A stretch of 17,895 nt of DNA, taken from contig JABCZZ010000024.1 in assembly GCA_013289445.1 (NCBI GenBank), forward strand, positions 1 to 17,895, written 5' to 3'. The notes beneath the pieces are model-generated. The model saw nothing but the letters and a program-made list of their open reading frames with translations. It had not been told where the DNA came from and ran no database searches. Shown here one piece after another: positions 7,157 to 13,461 of this stretch. The stretch is from Alphaproteobacteria bacterium (GTDB lineage Bacteria; Pseudomonadota; Alphaproteobacteria; Rickettsiales; JABCZZ01). Both the position numbers and the translations under genes were made by a program. Numbering within the stretch: position 1 is the stretch's first letter; each line of letters begins with the position of its first letter.

Positions 7157-8317
7157 ATGCCCGCACCCAATAGTTTACAGCAAATGCAAAGAGAAATCAG
7201 AGTGGCCGCGCCTAAGCCATTGGTGCTTGAAGAAGGCTTTGCGCCGTTTCGCATTGCCAACAATCTGCTGGGCAGCATTTCCAATTTCGTCTTCATGGGG
7301 CCGCTTGCCATCAGCGCAATTACCGGCATCACCAAATGGTTTAATAAAGGAGACACCCCCGGCGCGCTTAAAAAGATAGGAGATGTTTCCGGCCTGCTTG
7401 AAAAGCCGCTTACAGAACTTCCGCAGGCGGCTGCCGATGCGCTTGGCAAGAATACTGCCACGAACGCGATTGCAACGGTCGGCAGCGGCGTTGGCGAATT
7501 TGCAAAGAAAACTCTAGGCAAGGGTCTGACGACCCGGCTTGCACAGAATTCATTAAGCACGCTGGCGGTGTATGGCACCATGGCAGCCAGTGAAGGCATT
7601 AATGCCGCTTTGGAAGTGGGACAGCAAACCCGCGGACTCATGCAGATGCAGTTTGAACTGACGGGTAAAATGCCTTCGGCCGCTGAAGTGGATCTTGGCA
7701 GCGATAAACTGCATCCTCTCGTTTTAGAAGTGCGTAAAGAACTCACTGGTGGCAAAGCGCTGCTGGGCAAAGGCCTTAAGATAGGCGGCACGATCACCAA
7801 TGCAGCGATGATGCTGATGGGAAAAGCCAGAGGCACAGGATGGAAGAGCTTTCTGCTGCCGATGGCGGTGAGCATGGGCTCCGGCATGGTTGCCAATGCC
7901 ATTACCTCAAGCAACACCGCGCTTGCCGCCCACCGTGAGCTCCATGCCCATTTTGCTCAGAACGGGCGTGCGCCGGAAAGCGCTTACGTGGCGCTCATCG
8001 GCGGTCTGGCCAAGAACAGCAATGAACAGATGATTCACCTGTTCGCCAAACAATGTGCCGACAAACAGCTGCGGCCAGATGCAGTGCTGAAGATGGTGGC
8101 CGAGACCAGTTTTTTCAAACAAAAAATGGAGCAGAATGCGCAGTCGCGCAAACACGGATTTGTCTTCAAGGCAATTGCCGGCGTTGGTTTATGTGCTCTT
8201 GCCGGTGCCGCTTATAAGAATCGCGCCGCGTTAGGCAGCTGGGTAAGCCGCGTTACCGGCAATGGTTCGGCTGCTCCTTCGTTCACCTCGGCACTTACTC
8301 CCGCCGTTGTTCGCTAG
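7157..8317 (+). CDS. Uncharacterised Ala/Gly-rich membrane protein, last gene of the four-gene block, 386 aa
   Basis: ATG 7157, with GGGAGTGG inside the end of the preceding gene as the likely ribosome-binding site. No named family. Hydrophobic segments lie at about 40-58, 135-150, 229-249 and 337-353; the middle ones are flanked by Gly/Ala/Lys-rich stretches (GSGVGEFAKKTLGKGLTTR). After the second segment, residues 169-195 (TGKMPSAAEVDLGSDKLHP then LVLEVRKEL) loosely follow the pattern of the KSDNP motif in the two preceding proteins: G-x-x-P, a variable stretch, S-D, P, then a basic helix. Homology is possible but weak. The protein ends in PAVVR; the 203-aa protein at 10604 ends in PPIVRS. 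Probably an inner-membrane component working with its neighbours; function unknown. Confidence 0.8.
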   Translation: MPAPNSLQQMQREIRVAAPKPLVLEEGFAPFRIANNLLGSISNFVFMGPLAISAITGITKWFNKGDTPGALKKIGDVSGLLEKPLTELPQAAADALGKNTATNAIATVGSGVGEFAKKTLGKGLTTRLAQNSLSTLAVYGTMAASEGINAALEVGQQTRGLMQMQFELTGKMPSAAEVDLGSDKLHPLVLEVRKELTGGKALLGKGLKIGGTITNAAMMLMGKARGTGWKSFLLPMAVSMGSGMVANAITSSNTALAAHRELHAHFAQNGRAPESAYVALIGGLAKNSNEQMIHLFAKQCADKQLRPDAVLKMVAETSFFKQKMEQNAQSRKHGFVFKAIAGVGLCALAGAAYKNRAALGSWVSRVTGNGSAAPSFTSALTPAVVR

Positions 8318-8434
8318 TATTGATCAACCTGCCACACGGATTAGTCAATGTACGACGATTCCCATAAAAACTTTTGCGTTTTACCGGTAAAGATGAAAAT
8401 ATGACCCGCAACTTGCCCTGGTACAAAGGGTAAT

Positions 8435-8644
8435 GTGCCTAAGAAAGAAGCGCGCATGAGTATGATATCAGGACTATTGAACGGTGTAGTAAGTTCGCTG
8501 ACTTTTACGAGTCCGCCGCTTTACCGTTATCCCTACCGAAATGCGCTTGAAGCGTTTCGTGGTGACTGGAAACATATAGGAAGCGATATTCTGGCGACGC
8601 AGGAAAGTTTAAGAGACATGCACGAGGAATCCACCGATGAGTAA
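8435..8644 (+). CDS. Small protein overlapping the DUF2335 gene, 62-69 aa
   Basis: Two starts are credible: GTG 8435 behind AAAGGG, or ATG 8456 behind AAGAAAGAAG at 5 bases; I slightly favour the latter (62 aa). The sequence begins with a mildly hydrophobic stretch (MISGLLNGVVSSLTFTSP), then LYRYPYRNALEAFRGDWKHIGSDI, then an acidic C-terminus. It looks like a small basic-to-acidic helical protein that could sit at the membrane surface. Its stop overlaps the next gene's start by 8 bases, which implies translational coupling with the DUF2335-type protein. I do not recognise it. Its small size keeps confidence moderate. Confidence 0.6.
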   Translation: MPKKEARMSMISGLLNGVVSSLTFTSPPLYRYPYRNALEAFRGDWKHIGSDILATQESLRDMHEESTDE

Positions 8645-9134
8645 CGGCGATCGCGACAATGGCGGCAAGCACCGCGACCGCTCCGGCAGCAACACAGGGC
8701 GCCGTTCTGAATTCATGCCCAGCCCCGAACTGCTCGAGGGCTATGATTATGTGGTGGAAGGCTCTGCGGCGCGTATCCTTGTCATGTTTGAATCCGAACA
8801 AAAGCATCGCCATACCTGGGAGAATGACGCACTTAAAACTCATACTTTCAGCACTATTCTCGGCCAGGTGCTGGGATTTTTCATCGCCGCCTCGGTTTTC
8901 GTCTCCGCCGCCATTATCGGCATTCATGGCAATAGCACCACGGCAGCATTCATCTGGGTGTTTGGCCTTGCCATCGTCGTCATGGCGGGACTTGTCTGGG
9001 TCTATGCCAAGAGCATGGGCCAGCGCCCGCTGTTTGGCCGCCCTAGCATGCGCACCCATTTCCGCCCTGAAAAAGACCTCGATAGCGAAGGCAAGGGCGT
9101 TTACGTCGATCGTCGGGGCCGCCCGCAGGAATAA
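8637..9134 (+). CDS. DUF2335-type two-helix membrane protein, 165 aa
   Basis: ATG 8637 has GAGGAA 7 bases upstream. After a polar tail of about 26 residues, the order fits DUF2335: PSPELLEGYDYV (28-39), EGSAARILVMFESEQKHRH (41-59), then two membrane helices near 74-97 and 101-123. The 'P-x-P-x-x-L-x-x-Y' motif, the small-residue turn before R-I, and the E-x-E/Q-x-x-H-R run just before the helices are the family hallmarks as I remember them. The function of the family is not established. Here the C-terminus extends about 40 residues beyond the second helix and is basic, with Arg/Gly/Pro. It overlaps the small upstream ORF and is probably co-expressed with it. Confidence 0.78.
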   Translation: MSNGDRDNGGKHRDRSGSNTGRRSEFMPSPELLEGYDYVVEGSAARILVMFESEQKHRHTWENDALKTHTFSTILGQVLGFFIAASVFVSAAIIGIHGNSTTAAFIWVFGLAIVVMAGLVWVYAKSMGQRPLFGRPSMRTHFRPEKDLDSEGKGVYVDRRGRPQE

Positions 9135-9166
9135 GCCTGCCGTATCTAGTATTGGCATTTCTAGGC

Positions 9167-9195
9167 AAAAAAAGAGGGAGGATTGCTCCTCCCTC
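9167..9195 (-). terminator. Rho-independent terminator of the reverse gene at 9213
   Basis: A perfect 9-bp stem (9174-9182 with 9187-9195) and a TTGC tetraloop are followed, reading the reverse strand, by seven T residues (9173-9167). It lies about 18 bases past the stop of the 87-aa membrane protein gene. It has no T-run on the forward side, so it serves the reverse strand. Confidence 0.88.
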
Positions 9196-9212
9196 CCTCG
9201 CAATAGCTGCGG

Positions 9213-9476
9213 TTAGTGGGTAGTGGTCGTAACCGTGGTCGCAATATGGTGCTTATAGAAGCCAAAGAGGCTGATAAGCAGCCAGACGACCAGCGTGTTG
9301 AAAATCGGCAATGTGCCGCCGGTATGCAGTGTAATCACCACAAACAGGGCGCCAAGCACGTTAAGCATGATGTAATGAGCGTCGGTGACCTTCATCTGGC
9401 CAATGACCAGCATGAAATAGCTCAAAAGAAGGAACACAATGCCGACATAGCCAAGCATGCCAAATATACTATCCAT
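9213..9476 (-). CDS. Small three-helix membrane protein, CBU_0592-like, 87 aa
   Basis: ATG 9476 has AAAGGA about 9 bases upstream, and a strong terminator follows the gene. The protein is almost entirely membrane: helices near residues 8-26, 35-52 and 57-74, with short loops and a Thr/His-rich tail (TTVTTTTH). The pattern of G-Y-x-G near the start, LLLSYFMLVIGQ, then 'MLNVLGALFVV' and a final W-x-x-I-S-L-F-G-F agrees with the small CBU_0592-like membrane proteins as I remember them. Their role is unknown. It is followed downstream only by the terminator and preceded by the lipoprotein gene on the same strand (52-base gap). Confidence 0.78.
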   Translation of the reverse strand: MDSIFGMLGYVGIVFLLLSYFMLVIGQMKVTDAHYIMLNVLGALFVVITLHTGGTLPIFNTLVVWLLISLFGFYKHHIATTVTTTTH

Positions 9477-9528
9477 AGACGTAGTCCTTTCAAAGGTTAA
9501 TGGTTAAGAAAGACGAACTGATCGCACG

Positions 9529-9939
9529 CTACTCAAAATGCCAGATAAACCGTAACCCCGCCGAAACCCCTTCGCTTCCGGTATAACCCAGATGTACAAA
9601 GGAGATGCTTTCTTCCGACCGCCACAGATTAAAGGTAACGAGATTATGTCTGTCTCTGTGGAAGTCGACGAGGATCGGGGCACTGTCTTCTGAGTATCGC
9701 ACCTGCACCGAGGCCAGATAGGTTTTATCCAGTTTGTCCATGGCGCTTTTGCGATCTTTGGGGCCTGCAGTCATGCTGCTATCCGTGTAATTCACGCCAT
9801 TATTATTGCCGATACGTGGTGGAGTCTTTACCAGGTTCACTTCCGGCAAGGAGCAGGAAGTGACAAGGAATAGAGTAACCAATGCCAGCAGGTTTTGGCG
9901 TGGAAGCAGTGTAAAATTCAGGCGCCCGTAGTGACGCAC
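9529..9939 (-). CDS. Putative lipoprotein, 136 aa
   Basis: The start is GTG 9939, supported by AGAGGT about 9 bases upstream. The N-terminus has basic residues, a hydrophobic core (LLALVTLFL) and a lipobox VTSC, so Cys29 would be lipid-modified after signal peptidase II cleavage. The mature part opens with a Pro/Asn-rich linker (VNLVKTPPRIGNNNG). The C-terminal half is beta-rich (SVQVRYSED, ILVDFHRDRHNLVTFNLW, ISFVHLGYTG) and ends in F-x-W-H-F-E. Alternating aromatic strands with a terminal aromatic residue are seen in outer-membrane beta proteins, but this is too short to be a full barrel. No family recognised. It lies upstream of, and on the same strand as, the 87-aa membrane protein. Confidence 0.72.
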   Translation of the reverse strand: MRHYGRLNFTLLPRQNLLALVTLFLVTSCSLPEVNLVKTPPRIGNNNGVNYTDSSMTAGPKDRKSAMDKLDKTYLASVQVRYSEDSAPILVDFHRDRHNLVTFNLWRSEESISFVHLGYTGSEGVSAGLRFIWHFE

Positions 9940-9958
9940 TTTCAGATACCTCTTTCCG

Positions 9959-9988
9959 TGAAGCGCGGGTGTTTTTTGCCCTGCTTCA
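9959..9988 (-). promoter_or_regulatory. Leader hairpin of the lipoprotein gene
   Basis: TGAAGC (9959-9964) is the exact reverse complement of GCTTCA (9983-9988), and inner CGGG/CCCTG bases add three more pairs. The loop is T-rich on the forward strand and A-rich on the reverse transcript. It lies 20-50 bases upstream of the GTG of the reverse lipoprotein gene, just before the Shine-Dalgarno, so it may affect transcript stability or translation. Confidence 0.35.
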
Positions 9989-10029
9989 TTGTCCTAATAC
10001 TAGCAGAAATCCTCATAAAAGTCATTAAA

Positions 10030-10069
10030 ATTGCTGCAATGCAGCATGATAATATTGCATTGCAGCAAT
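10030..10069. repeat. Perfect 14-bp inverted repeat with 12-base spacer
   Basis: The left arm (10030-10043, ATTGCTGCAATGCA) is exactly reverse-complementary to the right arm (10056-10069). The left arm and first spacer bases also contain a smaller palindrome, GCTGC-AAT-GCAGC (10033-10045), so the DNA could fold in two competing ways. No T-run follows on either strand, which argues against a terminator. A binding site for a dimeric regulator or a recombinase/transposon-type end is possible. Confidence 0.6.
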
Positions 10070-10242
10070 GCCGGATATCGGAACAAAAAACGCGTTTTTC
10101 GGCATGAAAAATCAGATGCGCAATCTATGCGTATGCGTACTGACTTTGCGCAGAGGCACAGAGATGAAAATAGGCTCATAGATAAGCCCATAGAATAGCA
10201 TCTAGCATCTTCGACAGTCAGCAATGCACCAAAAGACATCTG

Positions 10243-10369
10243 CCGATGCGGTAATAAGCAACCATCGGAAGGGTAAAAACGCAGGCAGCAGAATGCTGCT
10301 TAAGTCGATCTCGTTTAGTCTACAAATGCGTCCAAAAACTCTCTATACCCCTGCCGGTAGTTATCGGCA
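10243..10369. ncRNA. Cluster of three hairpins, possible structured RNA
   Basis: Three inverted repeats lie in line: CCGATG/CATCGG (10243-10248, 10263-10268), GCAGCA/TGCTGC with a GAA loop (10285-10290, 10294-10299), and TGCCGG/TCGGCA (10352-10357, 10364-10369, one G-T pair). The strand cannot be decided, and no promoter or terminator is clear. This is a weak call based only on the density of hairpins in a gene-free stretch. Confidence 0.2.
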
Positions 10370-10603
10370 TTACCACCACCAAGCAAATTCGTAATCCAGG
10401 CTAAAAATAAAACAAGCATCCCAAAAGGGTCAATACGCAATTATATTCAATTAATTAATATATTACATATGGATATAGTGATATGCCCGCTCCATTTAGG
10501 AGGTCAAAAATTCATCCACCTGTCACGGAACGTTAATAAAACCGCAACAATTATCTGGTAGAGTCAAAACCAAGGCTAAAAAGAGGCTTTAAGGAGATCG
10601 GCA

Positions 10604-11215
10604 ATGAATACAGCAGTTGAAAACACCCCGGCAGCAGCGGCCACAGCGGCCCAGCCCGGAGCCCCGGCAGCCAAAACACCGGCGGAGACCGTATCAATGG
10701 TATTTGACTCGCTTAAGCGAATTTCCAATATCGGAATATTGGGTGAATCGATGAGCACTAAAATCGGCAGCTTGATGGCCATTACCGAAACAGTAAATCC
10801 GCTCGTGCAAAATGCCTCCGGCAGAAAAGTAGAAGAACTGATTGCCGAGAATATTGTAAGCATTGTGAATAGCTACGGTCTCGGTGCCCGCAAAAATCCT
10901 TTTGAAGCACTGGATAAGGCAACCACCACCATATCGGAAGCAGGGCCCAGGGACGGGCAACAGAAAGTCGATTGGCGCGGGCTCAGCGAAGGTACGCAGG
11001 GTTTCTTCAAAGGCCTTGCTGCTAAAGTAGCAGCTCTGGCAGACCTTGGACCGGTACAGGATCTGCTTGGTAAAATGAAACAGGCAAAAGAAGTGGCAGC
11101 AGCTATGAGCGGATTTGGGGGCGCCACCAATGCCTCCGACCAATTCAGCCGCACGGCGGCGAACGTTCCTAAAGACGGTGTAGGCGCAAACAAACCGCCG
11201 ATTGTTCGCAGCTAA
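10604..11215 (+). CDS. Ala-rich uncharacterised protein, 203 aa
   Basis: ATG 10604 has an excellent AAGGAG 7 bases upstream. No family recognised. Residues 1-28 are almost all Ala/Pro/Thr (low complexity, probably disordered). Residues 29-115 are amphipathic helices (VSMVFDSLKRISNIGIL, VEELIAENIVSIVNSYGLG). A second helical block at 125-170 (GFFKGLAAKVAALADLG, DLLGKMKQAKEVAAAMSG) precedes a Gly/Asn/Pro tail ending in PPIVRS. No membrane helix or signal peptide. The short end resembles the PAVVR end of the 386-aa membrane protein, so it may belong to the same functional set; this is weak. It is convergent with hflX, 9 bases apart, with no visible terminator between. Confidence 0.8.
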   Translation: MNTAVENTPAAAATAAQPGAPAAKTPAETVSMVFDSLKRISNIGILGESMSTKIGSLMAITETVNPLVQNASGRKVEELIAENIVSIVNSYGLGARKNPFEALDKATTTISEAGPRDGQQKVDWRGLSEGTQGFFKGLAAKVAALADLGPVQDLLGKMKQAKEVAAAMSGFGGATNASDQFSRTAANVPKDGVGANKPPIVRS

Positions 11216-11224
11216 TCCTTAGTC

Positions 11225-12547
11225 TCACATTTCTTTCTGCATCTTATGCCAACGCGCCGCGTCCTGCGGGCTAAGGCTCACTTTCAGATTCAAGATCCCC
11301 TCATCTTCTACCTGCGTATGCACGGTGCCGTGGCGATAAAGCCATGCCAGCCCGCTGCCGTCACTGGCGGGCAGTCGTAGCGTAAACGTAGTCAGGAACT
11401 CTTCCGCCAGTCGTTTATCGAGCAGCTTAAACAGCCCTTCCATGCCCTGGCCGGTAAGCGCGGACACGCCCACTGCGCCGTTTGCCACCGTTGTCTCGGG
11501 CAGCTGATCAATCTTATTCCAGACCTCCACCATGCCGCTATCCAGGCGTTCCTCATCCAGCAGGCTTTGCAGGACCGTGAGCACATCGGCTTTTTGTGCC
11601 TCGGCATCGGGATGGGAAATATCGCGCACATGCAGCAGCAGATCGGCCTCGGCTACTTCCTCAAGTGTGGCGCGGAAGGCAGCCACCAGCTCATGCGGCA
11701 GGTCAGAGATAAAACCCACTGTATCCGAGAGAATAATCTGCAGGCCCGAGGGCAGTTTGAGTGCCCGCAGGGTAGGGTCGAGCGTGGCGAAAAGCTTATC
11801 CATTGCCACTACATGCGATTTGGTCAGGCGGTTAAACAGCGTTGATTTCCCCGCGTTTGTGTAGCCCACAAGGGCGACGACGGGATAAGGCACATCACGG
11901 CGTTTCTTGCGGTGCAGTTCGCGGGTGCGCGCCACGCCTTCGAGTTCGCGCTTGATTTTGGCAATGCGGTCACGGATCAAACGGCGATCGATTTCGATCT
12001 GCGATTCACCCGGCCCACCCAGAAACCCGAAGCCCCCGCGCTGGCGTTCAAGATGGGTCCAGGAGCGCACCAGCCGGCTTTTCTGATACTCAAGCGCCGC
12101 CAGTTCTACCTGCAATTTGCCTTCATGCGTGCGGGCGCGCGCACCGAATATTTCGAGAATAAGGGCGGTGCGGTCGATGACTTTGCACGTGAGTTCTTTT
12201 TCCAGATTACGCTGCTGTACCGGGCTTACATGTCCATCCACCACGCAAAGGCCTATTTCATTGGCAGCGATAAACGCGGCTAATTCTTCCGCTTTACCCT
12301 GACCGATAAGTGTGGCCGGACGATAGTTCGATAGCGGCACAAGCTGCGCGCCGCCATCCTCCAGTGATATGGCATGGGTAAGACGCACGGCCTCTTGCAG
12401 ACGTGCTTCCGGCGAACGCGACGCGCTGCTGCGGTCATGCTTGAGATAGGGATGTATGACGAGTGTGCGCATTAACGGATCATCAGAGGGAATGCTTCCC
12501 CCGATGTCACTGCGTGAAATCTCCCCTGCGAGGTCGTCGTATAGCAC
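11225..12547 (-). CDS. hflX: GTPase HflX
   Basis: HflX is a ribosome-associated GTPase that splits stalled 70S ribosomes (well studied in E. coli). The sequence shows the HflX N-terminal domain with RSPEARLQEAVRL and the conserved GFGFLGGPGESQIEIDRR loop (about 171-189), then the GTPase domain. That domain has G1 GYTNAGKST (228-236), switch I FATLDPT (253-259), G3 DTVG (275-278), G4 NKID (344-347) and G5 SALTG (362-366). At 440 aa the length is normal for alphaproteobacteria. The listed start is GTG 12547, but GGAGGA directly abuts it; ATG 12472, opening MRTLVIHPYLK, fits family conservation and is an equally good choice. It lies 19 bases after the glycosylase gene on the same strand, so they are probably co-transcribed. 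It is not next to hfq here. Confidence 0.95.
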   Translation of the reverse strand: MLYDDLAGEISRSDIGGSIPSDDPLMRTLVIHPYLKHDRSSASRSPEARLQEAVRLTHAISLEDGGAQLVPLSNYRPATLIGQGKAEELAAFIAANEIGLCVVDGHVSPVQQRNLEKELTCKVIDRTALILEIFGARARTHEGKLQVELAALEYQKSRLVRSWTHLERQRGGFGFLGGPGESQIEIDRRLIRDRIAKIKRELEGVARTRELHRKKRRDVPYPVVALVGYTNAGKSTLFNRLTKSHVVAMDKLFATLDPTLRALKLPSGLQIILSDTVGFISDLPHELVAAFRATLEEVAEADLLLHVRDISHPDAEAQKADVLTVLQSLLDEERLDSGMVEVWNKIDQLPETTVANGAVGVSALTGQGMEGLFKLLDKRLAEEFLTTFTLRLPASDGSGLAWLYRHGTVHTQVEDEGILNLKVSLSPQDAARWHKMQKEM

Positions 12548-12566
12548 TCCTCCGCGTATCTTTGTA

Positions 12567-13400
12567 TCATTTCAGCAATGCCTTGATGGCGAGGAGATCC
12601 TGCCAGGTGACGCGCTTCTGGCCAGGCTGACGCAGCAAATAAGACGGATGATAGATAACGCTGACGGGATAGTCCTTTTCTGCATAAGGCGTGCGGTAAG
12701 TATATTGCTTGCCGCGCAGGCGTGTGATGCCCTGTTCGGTGCCCAGCATGGCTTTTGTGGCTGTGCCGCCGACCAGTACAATAAGCTGCGGATCAATCAG
12801 CGCGACATGACGCTCGACAAACGGCCTGCATATAGACAGCTCTTCGGTGTTGGGCTGGCGGTTGCCGGGGGGGCGCCAGAACACGGTGTTGGTAATATAA
12901 GCGTTGGTGCGATCATAGCCGATGGCAATGAGCATCTTATCGAGCAGCTGGCCGCTGGGGCCGCAAAACGGAATGCCCTGAATGTCTTCCTGTGCACCGG
13001 GTGCTTCGCCGATCAGCATGACGCGCGCTGTGGCATTGCCGTCGGCAAAGACGGTATTGGTCGCCGTACGCTTGATTGCGCAGCCTTCAAAACCGCGCAC
13101 CGCCTGTTCAAGCTCGGCAAGCGAAGATGCGCCGTCGGCGAGCTTTCTGGCTTCGGCAATCGCCGCGGCCTGTGAATGGTGCAGTGGCATTGCGGCAGGG
13201 CTGGCCAAAACGGCAGGCAGCGGTGCGGCTATGGCGGTCGGACGCGAAGAGGCGATCGCAGTAGCGACGGGGAGTTCTGCGCCACGGGCAGCCATAGCAG
13301 CGGATGGCGTGGCGGCAAAAAAATTACGCGGCGTATCGTCGATTGCTTCGTCAACGCCTGCTTGTGCATACCATTGTAATAACGCTGCTGCTTCTTGCAT
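12567..13400 (-). CDS. Uracil-DNA glycosylase, family 4-like (alphaproteobacterial subtype)
   Basis: It should remove uracil from DNA as the first step of base-excision repair. Residues 1-85 are Ala/Pro-rich and poorly conserved, and the catalytic domain covers 86-277. Visible motifs are GEAPGAQED (131-139, family 4 motif 1), PFCGPSG (144-150), TNTVFWRPPGNRQP (170-183) and HPSYLLR (251-257, motif 2 with the active-site His). Classical family 4 enzymes hold a [4Fe-4S] cluster with four Cys. Here only the Cys in FEGC (107) and SIC (191) remain, while the equivalents are Phe104 and Trp175, so a normal cluster is unlikely. This is typical of an alphaproteobacterial subgroup as I recall it. ATG 13400 has AGAGGGA just upstream. 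It is divergent from ETF-QO. Confidence 0.92.
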   Translation of the reverse strand: MQEAAALLQWYAQAGVDEAIDDTPRNFFAATPSAAMAARGAELPVATAIASSRPTAIAAPLPAVLASPAAMPLHHSQAAAIAEARKLADGASSLAELEQAVRGFEGCAIKRTATNTVFADGNATARVMLIGEAPGAQEDIQGIPFCGPSGQLLDKMLIAIGYDRTNAYITNTVFWRPPGNRQPNTEELSICRPFVERHVALIDPQLIVLVGGTATKAMLGTEQGITRLRGKQYTYRTPYAEKDYPVSVIYHPSYLLRQPGQKRVTWQDLLAIKALLK

Positions 13401-13461
13401 GTTCCCTCTTTACGATGAACGAACAATAGAAGAGTATGGATAAAAAGCAAATAGGGCAGGC

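Larger units (their letters stand above)
9940..10603. other. 664-base region without a convincing gene
   Basis: I find no ORF here with a good ribosome-binding site and protein-like composition; the 79-codon reverse frame at 10000-10239 is Cys/Phe-rich and looks like chance. Instead the stretch holds the leader of the reverse lipoprotein gene, a perfect 14-bp inverted repeat (10030-10069), three hairpins between 10243 and 10369, and an AT-rich tract near 10437-10485. An orphan AGGAGGT at about 10497-10503 has no normal start codon in range. It could hold a structured non-coding RNA or the remains of a decayed gene. Confidence 0.5.

Noticed and set aside
7045..7917. 290-codon reverse ORF opposite the 401/386-aa genes
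   Set aside because: Pro/Ser/Ala-rich shadow of Gly/Ala-rich forward coding sequence; no ribosome-binding site.
3067..8317. Phage, secretion-system, toxin-antitoxin or CRISPR origin of the unknown block
   Set aside because: No terminase, portal, tail, ATPase, nuclease or repeat-spacer signal seen; codon use and base composition look like the neighbouring genes.
8505..9203. 232-codon reverse ORF opposite the DUF2335 gene
   Set aside because: Overlaps the recognisable DUF2335 frame and the small ORF; composition rich in His/Asp/Arg as in other shadows.
10000..10239. 79-codon reverse ORF in the gene-free stretch
   Set aside because: Cys/Phe/Ser-rich without a ribosome-binding site, and it runs across the inverted repeat; judged chance.
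12456..13175. 239-codon forward ORF opposite hflX and the glycosylase gene
   Set aside because: Both reverse frames encode clear conserved families; the forward frame is an antisense artefact.
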